A stretch of DNA of 35,897 nt from Acidisphaera sp. L21 (GTDB taxonomy: Bacteria; Pseudomonadota; Alphaproteobacteria; Acetobacterales; Acetobacteraceae): positions 1 through 35,897 of the forward strand of contig NZ_LMUY01000103.1 of NCBI RefSeq assembly GCF_009765685.1, written 5' to 3'. Position numbers and translations under genes: made by a program. The notes beneath the pieces are model-generated. The model had not been told where the DNA came from. It ran no database searches and saw nothing but the letters and a program-made list of their open reading frames with translations. The stretch's first letter is position 1; each line of letters begins with the position of its first letter. Below are positions 25,381 to 33,758 of the stretch, one piece after another.

Positions 25381-25959
25381 ATGAGCCTACCGCTGATGCC
25401 GAAGGCCACCGCCGTGTGGCTGATCGACAAAACCGCCCTGACCTTCACGCAAATCGCCGATTTCTGCGGCATGCATCCGCTGGAGGTGCAGGCGATTGCC
25501 GATGGTGAGGTCGCTCAAGGCATTGTCGGTTACGACCCCGTCGCCAATCATCAGGTGCTGGCGCAGGAAATTGCCCGGTGCGAGAAGGATGACAGTGCCC
25601 GCCTGAAGCTGCTGCCACCGGCCAATCCGCCGCCGAAAAAGGGCCGTGGTGCCCGCTACACTCCCGTTGCCAAGCGGAATGACCGGCCGGACGCGATTGC
25701 CTTCGTCCTGCGCAACTTTCCGCAATTGTCCGAGGCGCAGGTCGTCAAGCTGCTGGGGACGACAAAGGACACCATCCAGAAGGTGCGCGAGCGCAGCCAT
25801 TGGAATAGCACCAACATCAAGCCTCGTGACCCGGTGATCCTAGGCCTGTGCACCCAGACCGATCTGAACGCGATGGTGAATTCCGCCAATGAACGGCTGA
25901 TCCGCGAAGGCAAGACCGTCCCGGTCCCGTTGCGGATGGAGGCTGACGAGGCGGCCTAG
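25381..25959 (+). CDS. trcR: DUF1013 protein, TrcR-type cell cycle regulator
   Basis: A 192-residue protein conserved across alphaproteobacteria and annotated in that group as the cell cycle transcriptional regulator TrcR. Landmarks are MPKATAVWLIDKTALTFTQI, FCGMHPLEVQAIADGEVAQG, LGTTKDTIQKVRERSHWNS and KPRDPVILGLCTQTDLNAMV. The first half looks like a helix-turn-helix and the middle KKGRGARYTPVAKRNDRPDA is basic. No membrane segment is present. The ATG at 25381 has a GGAGAG about seven bases upstream. Name is from family knowledge; target genes are not visible here. Confidence 0.85.
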   Translation: MSLPLMPKATAVWLIDKTALTFTQIADFCGMHPLEVQAIADGEVAQGIVGYDPVANHQVLAQEIARCEKDDSARLKLLPPANPPPKKGRGARYTPVAKRNDRPDAIAFVLRNFPQLSEAQVVKLLGTTKDTIQKVRERSHWNSTNIKPRDPVILGLCTQTDLNAMVNSANERLIREGKTVPVPLRMEADEAA

Positions 25960-25979
25960 CCGTTTTGAAGGCCTTCGGA

Positions 25980-26005
25980 GGCCCCCTCCCCAAAGGGAGA
26001 GGGCC
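25980..26005. terminator. Bidirectional terminator-like hairpin after trcR
   Basis: GGCCC-C-CTCCC (25980-25990) pairs with GGGAG-A-GGGCC (25995-26005) with one mismatch and a four-base loop (CAAA), between two convergent genes. No long T-run follows on either strand. Confidence 0.55.
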
Positions 26006-26032
26006 GGGTAGTAAAGACGAGTGACCGCGCGG

Positions 26033-26203
26033 CTAGGTTCGAGTACTCAGCCGCGCCATCTCATCCTTGAGTTTGAGCTTTTGCCCCTTCAATCGCATTA
26101 GAGCATCTGGATCCGGCCTCGGCCGGTGATCCTCTTCCGAAACCCGCGCGTCCAGCGCGTCATGACGGTCCTTGAGGCTTTCTATCCGCGATTGCAGGCT
26201 CAT
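26033..26203 (-). CDS. DUF465/YdcH-like small coiled protein
   Basis: A 56-residue, mostly charged helical protein beginning MSLQSRIESLKDRHDALDAR and continuing to LMRLKGQKLKLKDEMARLS near the end. The LKxxKLxLKDEMxRL pattern is the YdcH/DUF465 hallmark. Function is unknown; members are tiny helical hairpins. The ATG at 26203 has a strong AAGGAGG six bases upstream. It is too short for many gene finders. It is paralogous to the divergent gene at 26349. Confidence 0.82.
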   Translation of the reverse strand: MSLQSRIESLKDRHDALDARVSEEDHRPRPDPDALMRLKGQKLKLKDEMARLSTRT

Positions 26204-26348
26204 GAGTCCTCCTTCTGAATAGGAACTCTACGGCGCTCGCTGCGCCGCTGATGAGCCTAACGCGCGCACAGCGAAAAATGCCAGTATTACGTGTGCGGAA
26301 AGGCGTAGGCGCGTGGCCAGACGTTCACGATCATGCTAAGTCCCCCAG

Positions 26349-26549
26349 ATGCTGACAGACCGAGATTCATTGCTGCGCAAGCTGCACGAATTGCGCAGCG
26401 AACACCGGGACCTCGATACCGTCATCGCAAGACTGGCCGACGGGGGACTGGATCAGCTGCAACTTCAACGCCTTAAAAAGCGCAAGCTGATGCTGAAGGA
26501 CGAGGTTTCCTGGCTGGAAAGCCGGCTGATCCCGGATAATATCGCCTGA
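26349..26549 (+). CDS. DUF465/YdcH-like protein upstream of purE
   Basis: A 66-residue helical protein with [20 protein letters not shown] and [20 protein letters not shown], matching the DUF465 pattern. Function is unknown. Its stop overlaps the purE ATG by one base (TGATG), so it is translationally coupled to purE, and the arrangement DUF465-purE-purK occurs in other alphaproteobacteria. A divergent spacer of 145 bases separates it from the other DUF465 gene. Confidence 0.85.
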   Translation: MLTDRDSLLRKLHELRSEHRDLDTVIARLADGGLDQLQLQRLKKRKLMLKDEVSWLESRLIPDNIA

Positions 26550-27043
26550 TGGACTCGCCACGCATCGGCGTCATCATGGGCAGCCAGTCGGACTGGACGA
26601 CGCTGCAACACGCCACAAGTACATTGGCCGCTATGGGTATTGCGTTCGAGGCGCGGATCGTGTCCGCCCACCGCACGCCGGATCGGCTGGCCGAATATGC
26701 CAAGACCGCCGCCGGTCGCGGCCTGTCGGTCATCATCGCCGGGGCCGGTGGTGCCGCCCATCTGCCGGGTATGTGCGCCGCCTGGACCACCCTTCCCGTG
26801 TTGGGCGTTCCCGTGGAAAGCCAAGCGCTGAAGGGTATGGACAGCCTGCTGTCCATCGTCCAGATGCCAGCCGGGATCCCCGTCGGCACCCTGGCGATTG
26901 GCCGCGCCGGCGCCATCAACGCTGCGTTGTTGGCCGGCTCCATCCTCGCTTTGTCCGACCCGGCGCTGGCGGCCCGTCTGGCCGCATATCGCGCCGAGCA
27001 GACCGCCGCCGTGGCCGACCGCCCGGTCGACCAGCCCGCCTGA
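26549..27043 (+). CDS. purE: N5-CAIR mutase PurE
   Basis: Converts N5-carboxyaminoimidazole ribonucleotide to CAIR in purine synthesis, using the product of PurK. The 164-residue protein has the class I PurE motifs [54 protein letters not shown] and [12 protein letters not shown]. It forms an octamer in known relatives. It overlaps purK by one base (TGATG). Confidence 0.97.
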   Translation: MDSPRIGVIMGSQSDWTTLQHATSTLAAMGIAFEARIVSAHRTPDRLAEYAKTAAGRGLSVIIAGAGGAAHLPGMCAAWTTLPVLGVPVESQALKGMDSLLSIVQMPAGIPVGTLAIGRAGAINAALLAGSILALSDPALAARLAAYRAEQTAAVADRPVDQPA

Positions 27044-28137
27044 TGGCAGCCCCGCTCCCGCCAAACGCCACCATCGGCATCGTTGGTGGTGGTCAACTCG
27101 GCCGGATGTCCGCCATGGCCGCGGCCCGGCTCGGCTATCGCTGCCACATCCTCACACCCGAGGAGGACAGCCCTGCCTCCCAGGTTTCCGCCCGCACCTT
27201 TCTCGGCGATTACGAGGACCAGGCGCTGCTGCGCGCCTTCGCAGAGTCAGTGGATGTTGTGACGTTCGAGTTCGAGAACGTCAGCGCCGAGGGACTGGAC
27301 CTGCTGCAATCCATCCGTCCCGTACGCCCCTCCCCGAACGTCCTGCGCATCAGCCAGGACCGGGTGGTGGAGAAGACCTTCCTCAACGATGCCGGTGTCG
27401 CCACAGCCTCGTGGCTGGAGATCAAGAGCCGCGCTGCCCTGCACGCCGCCGTCGCCCGGGTCGGCCTGCCCGGACTGCTGAAGACCACTCGCGGTGGCTA
27501 TGACGGCAAGGGCCAAGCCATGCTGCGCAGCGTCTGCGACCTGAATGACATGTGGGAGGAAATGGCACCCAAGCCGTTGATCCTGGAAGCATTGGTGAAA
27601 TTCGAACGTGAAATCAGCGTCATCGTCGCTCGTGGCCTGGACGGCCGCGCCGTCGCCTTCGACCCGGTGGAAAACCGCCACCGCGATGGTATTCTGGACC
27701 TGACGCTCGCCCCCGCCCCGATCACGCCCGAAACCGCCGCCAATGCGACCCGCGTCGCGCTGAAGGTCGCCGACGCGTTGGACCTGGTAGGCGTGCTCGC
27801 CGTCGAGATGTTCGTGCTGGCCGATGGCGGTGTGCTCGTGAACGAGATCGCCCCACGCCCGCACAACTCCGGCCATTGGACCATCGACGCCTGCCCCGCC
27901 AGCCAGTTCGAGATGCACATCCGCGCCGTTGCCGGCCTACCGCTGCCCCCCGCCGTTCGCCACTCCGACGCGGTGATGAAAAACCTCGTCGGGCCGGAGG
28001 AAGTCGCGCAATGGCCCGCCATTCTCGGCACGCCAGGCCTGGTTCCGCACCTCTATGGCAAGGCCGAGGCGCGGCCCGGCCGAAAGATGGGCCACGTCAC
28101 GACCCTTTACCCGCTGGGCACCCTTTCCGTCGATTAA
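27043..28137 (+). CDS. purK: N5-CAIR synthetase PurK
   Basis: ATP-grasp ligase that joins bicarbonate to AIR, feeding PurE. The 364-residue protein has IGIVGGGQLGRMSAMAA at the N-terminus, VVTFEFENVSAEGL, LKTTRGGYDGKGQAML (ATP-grasp loop), EISVIVARGLDG, FVLADGGVLVNEIAPRPHNS (metal-binding Glu and Asn) and HWTIDACPASQFEMHIRAV. The ATG at 27043 overlaps the purE stop. Its TAA converges on and overlaps the stop of the asparaginase-like gene, with no hairpin between them. Confidence 0.97.
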   Translation: MAAPLPPNATIGIVGGGQLGRMSAMAAARLGYRCHILTPEEDSPASQVSARTFLGDYEDQALLRAFAESVDVVTFEFENVSAEGLDLLQSIRPVRPSPNVLRISQDRVVEKTFLNDAGVATASWLEIKSRAALHAAVARVGLPGLLKTTRGGYDGKGQAMLRSVCDLNDMWEEMAPKPLILEALVKFEREISVIVARGLDGRAVAFDPVENRHRDGILDLTLAPAPITPETAANATRVALKVADALDLVGVLAVEMFVLADGGVLVNEIAPRPHNSGHWTIDACPASQFEMHIRAVAGLPLPPAVRHSDAVMKNLVGPEEVAQWPAILGTPGLVPHLYGKAEARPGRKMGHVTTLYPLGTLSVD

Positions 28138-29129
28138 TAGGTTTCGAAGATCCGGGTGATGTCCGCCGGGTCGTTGGTCACGGTCAACGCCAGGGCCAAC
28201 AGTAGCCGGGCCTTCTGCGGGTTGAGGTTATCGGCCACCAAGAACCCCTGCTCCCGCGCGCGTTTGCCCCGGAACGTGCGGCCACTGCCGGCGCGGGTGG
28301 ATTGCACCACCACCAGCCCTTCCTTAACAGCCGCCGCAAGCACCGCCGCCTCCTCCGTGCCCGGCGATCCCGGCGCGAAGCCGGCCGACACTATGCCCTT
28401 TGCCCCCGCCGCGATGAATGCCCGCGCCGCTGTCGCGTCGGCACCGACATATGAATAGACGATGTCGACTCGCGGCAGCCCGTCCAGGCCGCGAATATCG
28501 AACTCGGTATCGGGCATCCGGCGGCGCAGCGGCGCGCGGTAGAACACCACCTTGTCCCCATCCGCATGGCCCAGCACCCCGAAATCCGGCGTCCGGAACG
28601 TCTGCAAGCGAAAGGTGGAGGTCTTTGTCACCTCCCGCGCGGCATGAATCTCATCGTTCAGCAGCAGCATCACGCCCATGCCACGCGCCGCCGGGCTACA
28701 AGCGGTGCGGACGGCGTTCACCAAATTCATCCCGGCATCGGTCGACAGGCTGCTCGCTGGGCGTTGGCTGCCCACGATCACCACGGGCACGTCGACCTTC
28801 AGCACCAGGTTCAGGAAATACGCGGTCTCTTCCATCGAGGCGGTGCCATGACCGATCACAATCCCAGCGAGGCCAGGATTCTCCGCCACCACGCGCTCGC
28901 ATAGCAGCGCCAGCCGCTTCCACACGTCGAAATAGATATTGTGGCTGACGACGTTTTCGAAATTGACCGGGATGACCTCCGCCACCTCCGCCCATTGCGG
29001 GAACATCGCCGCGATCGCATCCGCCTGCATGCGGTTTTCCGACGCACCGTAATCCAGAATGTCCAACGGCCCAGAACCTAGCGACGAAATGGTGCCGCCC
29101 GTGCCAATAAACGCGACCTTTGGCTTCAT
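28134..29129 (-). CDS. Asparaginase-fold amidohydrolase with altered pocket
   Basis: The 331-residue protein is a full-length type II asparaginase-fold enzyme without a signal peptide, so probably cytoplasmic. The nucleophile motif FIGTGGTI (Thr13), a Tyr at 27 and EVTKTST (Lys169) are kept. Three substrate-holding positions are not: the E. coli AnsB Ser58-Gln59 pair aligns with Glu58-Asn59 (VNFEN), the HGTDT Asp90 is Ala97 (HGTASMEETAYF), and the Glu283 region is replaced by basic FRGKRAREQG. These normally grip the alpha-amino and alpha-carboxyl groups of asparagine. The likely substrate is therefore an amide without that amino-acid head. It overlaps the cysteine hydrolase gene by four bases. 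Confidence 0.85.
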   Translation of the reverse strand: MKPKVAFIGTGGTISSLGSGPLDILDYGASENRMQADAIAAMFPQWAEVAEVIPVNFENVVSHNIYFDVWKRLALLCERVVAENPGLAGIVIGHGTASMEETAYFLNLVLKVDVPVVIVGSQRPASSLSTDAGMNLVNAVRTACSPAARGMGVMLLLNDEIHAAREVTKTSTFRLQTFRTPDFGVLGHADGDKVVFYRAPLRRRMPDTEFDIRGLDGLPRVDIVYSYVGADATAARAFIAAGAKGIVSAGFAPGSPGTEEAAVLAAAVKEGLVVVQSTRAGSGRTFRGKRAREQGFLVADNLNPQKARLLLALALTVTNDPADITRIFETY

Positions 29130-29821
29130 GCCGCCGTCCGCACCGCTGCTGCTGCCAGTCGCTCGATGATCATGTCGGTATCCATCAAATCGCTGAACGT
29201 TAGATACAGCGCAATCAGCGAAGCGTCATGCTCCGCCTGCGTCATCGCCGCATTGCCGTCGCTGACCATGACGACGCGGAAATTCGTCATCATCGCGTCG
29301 CGCGCCGAGGACTCGCAGCAAATATTAGTGACGGTGCCGGTGATCAGCACAGTGTCGAACCCCCGCGCCCGCAGCCGCGCAGGTCCGACGCACCCGGCAT
29401 GAACGCGCTGAACCGGTATTTCGGCAGGGCCTCATCCGCCGCCTGCACATCCATTGCCGGCCAGCGCATGCCCCGGCGTCCCTTCGGACATCGACGCGGC
29501 CCGGCGCGCGCGCCCAAGCGGCGTCGCCATGTCCTGCATGACCGACCATTCCTGCGCGCTGCGGGCGTTGAACGTGTTCTGGATCCAGAACACCCCGCCA
29601 CCAGCCTGCCGAACGGCCGCCGCCAACCGGTTGACGTTTGGCACGATATCGCGCGCTGCCGGGCATACGGCGTGGCCGATCGCATCGTCCATGAAGCCGT
29701 TCTGCATATCCACCACAACCAGTGCGGTACGCGACGGGTCCAGCTTGGCGAACACATGCTCGGACCCGCGCCGCGCGACCACGCGATCGATCACCGATTG
29801 AGGCAGCGTGACCCCGTTCAT
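29126..29821 (-). pseudogene. Isochorismatase-type cysteine hydrolase, two frameshifts
   Basis: Family members hydrolyse amides or ureides with an Asp-Lys-Cys triad. All three parts of one gene are readable: an N-terminal part (VVVDMQNGFMDDA with the Asp, continuing to EGTPGHAL), a middle part in another frame (MDVQAADEALPKYRFSAFMP with the Lys), and a C-terminal part back in the first frame (LITGTVTNICCESSARDAMM with the Cys). One shift is near 29456-29464 (about two bases missing, probably CTGTGG become CTGG), the other near 29371-29380 (about one base missing). The net loss is three bases. The gene is either inactive or the sequence has errors. Both ends overlap neighbours by ATGA. Confidence 0.8.
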
Positions 29822-30834
29822 GCGTGCACTCCCACCGGCTGTTGCAGTACGTCCGCCACGCGCAGGCACCTCGCCATGCGGCCCGGCGCAGGAAATACCG
29901 GCTCCGGAAAGCCCTGCCGACATGCAGGCATGGCCAGGCTGCAGCGCGGCGCAAAACTGCAACCGGGCGGCAGGCGGCGCAAATCCGGCGGACTCCCGGG
30001 AATGGCCGCAATGTCCTGGTCTGGCGCCTGATCGTGCACTGTGGAGGCCATCAGCCCGGCCGTATACGGGTGAGCCGGCCGCCGCAGTACGTCCGCCACC
30101 GGCCCTTCCTCGATCACTCGGCCAGCGTACATCACCGCCACCCGATCGGCAATTTCTGCCGCCACGCCCAGATCGTGGGTGACAAAGATCGTGCCCATGC
30201 CCAATTCCTGCTGCAGCCGTCGCAACAGAATCAGCACCTGGATCTGAACCGTGGCGTCCAGCGCCGTGGTCGGCTCATCCGCCAGGAGTAGTTTCGGACC
30301 GCAGGACAGCGCGATGGCAATCATCGCCCGCTGCCGCAACCCGCCCGACAATTCGTGCGGATAAGCGTCGATCCGCCGTTCGGCCGACGGGATCTTCACC
30401 AGGTTCAGCAATTCGATCGCCTGGGCCCGCGCCTCCGCCCGGCCGACGCCCTTGTGCCGTCGGATCATCTCCGTCAGATGCTGGCCGATCGTGTAGACCG
30501 GGTCCAAGGCTGTCATCGGCTCCTGAAACACCATCGCAACCGTGCCGCCACGGAAGCTCTGCAGCGCGCGGCCCTTCAGCGCCAACGCGTCCTGCCCGGC
30601 GACATTCACCCGGCCCTTCACCCTCGCCCGGCCCGGCAACAGCCGCATGAGCGCCCGCAACGTCACCGACTTGCCCGACCCGGACTCGCCCAGCAGGCAA
30701 AGCACTTCACCCGCCTTGAGGTTGAACGTCGCCCCGCTGACGGCATTCACCGTCGCTTCCCGCGTGACGAACTGGACCGAGAGATCCTCCACCTCCAGCA
30801 ACGGCGCCGCCGCGACCATGCCGCCATCCATCAT
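29818..30834 (-). CDS. Dpp/Opp-type ABC ATPase (DppD-like)
   Basis: ATP-binding subunit of a peptide/nickel-type importer. The 338-residue protein has Walker A LLGESGSGKSVTLRALMRLL, Q-loop VFQEPMTALDPV, signature ELSGGLRQRAMIAIAL, Walker B LLLADEPTTALDATV and H-loop FVTHDLGVAAEIADRV. The C-terminal oligopeptide-transporter extension has HPYTAGLMAS and CSFAPRCSLAMPAC, a cysteine-rich end typical of DppD/OppD. It starts at ATG 30834, overlapping the upstream ATPase stop. An internal ATG three bases later is equivalent. Confidence 0.93.
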   Translation of the reverse strand: MMDGGMVAAAPLLEVEDLSVQFVTREATVNAVSGATFNLKAGEVLCLLGESGSGKSVTLRALMRLLPGRARVKGRVNVAGQDALALKGRALQSFRGGTVAMVFQEPMTALDPVYTIGQHLTEMIRRHKGVGRAEARAQAIELLNLVKIPSAERRIDAYPHELSGGLRQRAMIAIALSCGPKLLLADEPTTALDATVQIQVLILLRRLQQELGMGTIFVTHDLGVAAEIADRVAVMYAGRVIEEGPVADVLRRPAHPYTAGLMASTVHDQAPDQDIAAIPGSPPDLRRLPPGCSFAPRCSLAMPACRQGFPEPVFPAPGRMARCLRVADVLQQPVGVHA

Positions 30835-31883
30835 GCTGTCCCCGCCAGAGAATGCCCGGACTGCGCATTGGTCATGTGGCACGCCGCGACATGGGAGGAC
30901 CGGTCCTCCCACTGGCCCAACGTCGGCATCTCTGCCTCGCACACCGCCTCCGCATGCGGGCAACGCGTGCGGAACCGGCAGCCGGAGGGCGGATTGATCG
31001 GGCTCGGCGGGTCCCCCACGATCGGCGGCGACTCAATCCGCTTCGAGGAATCCATCGACAGGCGGGAGCCGAGCAGCGCCTGCGTATATGGATGCCGCGC
31101 CTTGGCAAACACGTCCGCGGCTGGCCCCAACTCCACCACCTGCCCCAGATACATCACCAACACGCGGTCGCTGATGTAGCGCACGACGTTCAAATCGTGG
31201 CTGATGAACAAATAGGTGAGGTTCAGCGTGCGCTTCAACTCGCGCAGCAGGTTCAGCACCTGCGCCTCGACCGACTTGTCGAGCGCCGACACGGCTTCGT
31301 CTAGAATCACCATGCGCGGCCCGACCGCCAACGCACGCGCAATGTTCACCCGTTGCTTCTGGCCGCCAGACAGTTCATGCGGGTATCGCGGACCGAACAG
31401 ATCCGGCCGCAACCCCACCTTCACCAAGATGTCCTGCGCGATGCGGCGCGACTCGGCTTTCGACTTGCCGTTCACCATTGGGCCGAACGCGACGGAATCT
31501 TGCACCGGCATGCGCGGGTTCAGCGACGAATAGCTGTCTTGGAACACCATCTGCACCTGCCGACGCAAATCCGCGACGCTGATGCCCCGCGTCTCGCCAA
31601 CAGTATCGCCGTCGAACACCAGATCTCCGGAATCCGGTAGCACCAGATGCAGCAGCACGCGCGCCAGAGTCGATTTGCCGCAGCCGGACTCGCCGACCAC
31701 ACCCAGTGTCTCGCCCTTGAACAGGGTGAACGACACGCCATCCACTGCCCGCACCACGGCGCCTTTGCCAGCGCCCTTCACTTTGAAATGCCGCTGCAGC
31801 TCCTTTGCAATCAGCATCGGCTGCGCCGCGCCGCCGCGGTCGCGGCCATCCACATAGGGCTTGGCCTGCACCGTGGCGCTCAT
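30831..31883 (-). CDS. Dpp/Opp-type ABC ATPase (DppF-like)
   Basis: Second ATP-binding subunit of the same importer. The 350-residue protein has Walker [35 protein letters not shown], signature [16 protein letters not shown], Walker [16 protein letters not shown] (Ala-Val where Pro-Thr is usual), H-loop [16 protein letters not shown], and the C-terminal HPYTQALL and [14 protein letters not shown] extension. The ATG at 31883 overlaps the stop of the upstream permease by four bases. The DEAVSALD variation is common in DppF-like proteins. Confidence 0.93.
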   Translation of the reverse strand: MSATVQAKPYVDGRDRGGAAQPMLIAKELQRHFKVKGAGKGAVVRAVDGVSFTLFKGETLGVVGESGCGKSTLARVLLHLVLPDSGDLVFDGDTVGETRGISVADLRRQVQMVFQDSYSSLNPRMPVQDSVAFGPMVNGKSKAESRRIAQDILVKVGLRPDLFGPRYPHELSGGQKQRVNIARALAVGPRMVILDEAVSALDKSVEAQVLNLLRELKRTLNLTYLFISHDLNVVRYISDRVLVMYLGQVVELGPAADVFAKARHPYTQALLGSRLSMDSSKRIESPPIVGDPPSPINPPSGCRFRTRCPHAEAVCEAEMPTLGQWEDRSSHVAACHMTNAQSGHSLAGTA

Positions 31884-32794
31884 ATCCGCACATCCATCGC
31901 AGCCCGAATACCATCGCTTACCAAATTGAAGCAGATTGAGGTGATGAAGATCGCGATACCCGGCAAGGCGCAGCCTAAGGGATCGACGTACAACGACTGC
32001 CGCAGCGTGCTGAGCATCAGGCCCCAATCCGGCTCCGGCGGCTGCACACCCAGCCCTAGGAACGACAGGCCGGACGCCAGCAGAATGCTGACACTGACAA
32101 GGCTCGACGCATAGATGAACACCGGCCCTAACACGTTGCCCAGCACGTGGTGTCGTATGATGGTCAGCGTGCCGGCGCCGCTGGCTCGCGCCGCCTCGAT
32201 ATAATCAAGATTCTTCACCTGCGCCGTCGCCGTTTCCGCCACGCGACACATCGCCGGGGTGAACACCAGGCTCAGCGAGATGATGCCGTTCACGATCCCG
32301 CCACCCATGGCACCGGAAATCGCCACCGCCAACAGGATGGACGGGAACGCGTAGAACACGTCCATCGTGCGCATGATCGCAGTGTTTGCCACCTTGCCCG
32401 CGAACCCGCCGATCACGCCCAGCGTGCCGCCGATCATCGTGGCGATCACCACCGGCACCAGCCCCATCATCAGCGAGATCCGGCCGCCATAGATCAGCCG
32501 GCTCATCATGTCGCGGCCCAACTCATCCGTGCCCCAAGGGTGCCCGCGCCAGCCAAACGGCTTCAGCCGCCCGATGATGCTTTGCGCGTAGGGGCTGAAC
32601 GGCGCAATCAGCGGCGCGAAAACGGCCGCCAGCACGATCAGCAGCACGATCACACCGAACCCCAGAGTCACCCAATCATGCCGCAATCGGTAGCCAACCG
32701 ATTGCCAATACCCGCGCACCTTCGTCGCCGGTGCGCCGTCAAAATCGCTGTCGGCCGGGATCTCGGCCACGGCGAGCGCTACTGGCTTGTTCAT
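31880..32794 (-). CDS. Dpp/Opp-type ABC permease (DppC-like)
   Basis: Inner-membrane channel subunit, 304 residues. It has the N-terminal DppC helix (VTLGFGVIVLLIVLAAVFAP) and a periplasmic segment ending HPWGTDELGRDMMSRLIYGG, which is the conserved HxxGTDxxGRD motif. Five to six membrane segments follow, with a coupling loop EAARASGAGTLTIIRHHVLG that matches the EAA motif contacting the ATPases. Start ATG at 32794 overlaps the stop of the partner permease (ATGA). Confidence 0.93.
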   Translation of the reverse strand: MNKPVALAVAEIPADSDFDGAPATKVRGYWQSVGYRLRHDWVTLGFGVIVLLIVLAAVFAPLIAPFSPYAQSIIGRLKPFGWRGHPWGTDELGRDMMSRLIYGGRISLMMGLVPVVIATMIGGTLGVIGGFAGKVANTAIMRTMDVFYAFPSILLAVAISGAMGGGIVNGIISLSLVFTPAMCRVAETATAQVKNLDYIEAARASGAGTLTIIRHHVLGNVLGPVFIYASSLVSVSILLASGLSFLGLGVQPPEPDWGLMLSTLRQSLYVDPLGCALPGIAIFITSICFNLVSDGIRAAMDVRI

Positions 32795-33747
32795 GCTCGG
32801 CGAATCCGCGGGTCGAGAATAGCTTGCAACAGATCCACCACGAGGTTGGTCAATACGAAGATCAGCGACAGTGCCAGGATCGTGCCCTGCAATACCGGGA
32901 TGTCACGGTTGATTATCGCCTTGTTCAACAGGAAGCCGCTGCCGGGCCAGGTGAACACGGTCTCCACCAGGATCGACCCGCCCATCAAATAGCCGAATTG
33001 CAGCCCCATCACTGCCAGCACCTGGGGCGATGCATTCTTTAACACGTGACGGATCACCGCGCCCTCGCCCAGGCCCATGGCCCGCAATGTCGTCACGAAA
33101 TCCTGGTTGCGCACATCCGCCACCGCCGCCCGTGTGGTGCGCGCGATGATACCAATCGGGATCATCGCCAGCGTAATCACCGGCAGGACCAGGAATTGCG
33201 CGTCGCTCCAGTGCCACAGCACGAACGCGGCGGAGCCAGACTGGCCCATCCCGCTGGCTGGCAGCACCATGTATTCGACCGCGAACAAGATCACCAAAAC
33301 CAGGCCCAGCCAGTAATTCGGCAGGCTGACCCCGATGACCGCCGCACCCGTCACCACCCGGTCCATGATCTTCCCAGGATAGCACCCGGCCAGCGCACCC
33401 ATGCTGTACCCCGTGATGAACGATAGCGGCACCGCGAACAATGCCAGCATCGCCGTGTTCGCCACCGAGCCGAATACCTCCAGCGTCACCGCCCGCTGCG
33501 TGGCGATCGAACGCCCAAAATCCCCATGCAGCACGTGCCACAACCAAATCGCATACTGCACCGGGATCGGCCGATCGAACCCGTAGGCGTGCTTCACGAT
33601 GGCGATCGTCTCCGCCGTCGCGTCCGGCGGCAGCACTGTCTGCAACGGATCACCGGGTGCTAGGTACACCAGCGAAAAACATACGACGCTCACCCCCAGC
33701 GCAATTGGGATGGCGAACAGAATGCGGCGGAAAACGTAGCCGAGCAT
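32791..33747 (-). CDS. Dpp/Opp-type ABC permease (DppB-like)
   Basis: Partner inner-membrane subunit, 318 residues. It starts MLGYVFRRILFAIPIALGVS, as DppB/OppB proteins do, then has LAPGDPLQTVLP, YAIWLWHVLHGDFGRSIATQ, several membrane segments and the EAA-like loop QDFVTTLRAMGLGEGAVIRH. The ATG at 33747 has AGGAGG about eight bases upstream. The longer frame upstream has no family similarity. It starts eleven bases after the stop of the solute-binding protein gene. Confidence 0.93.
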   Translation of the reverse strand: MLGYVFRRILFAIPIALGVSVVCFSLVYLAPGDPLQTVLPPDATAETIAIVKHAYGFDRPIPVQYAIWLWHVLHGDFGRSIATQRAVTLEVFGSVANTAMLALFAVPLSFITGYSMGALAGCYPGKIMDRVVTGAAVIGVSLPNYWLGLVLVILFAVEYMVLPASGMGQSGSAAFVLWHWSDAQFLVLPVITLAMIPIGIIARTTRAAVADVRNQDFVTTLRAMGLGEGAVIRHVLKNASPQVLAVMGLQFGYLMGGSILVETVFTWPGSGFLLNKAIINRDIPVLQGTILALSLIFVLTNLVVDLLQAILDPRIRRA

Positions 33748-33758
33748 GCGATTGCCTC

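Noticed and set aside
25236-25472. Longer N-terminus for the DUF1192 protein
   Set aside because: The extension crosses the divergent promoter region and runs antisense over the TrcR start; family similarity starts at 25235.
29228-30031. Plus-strand open frame over the cysteine hydrolase region
   Set aside because: It is antisense to recognisable isochorismatase-family segments and has no family pattern of its own.
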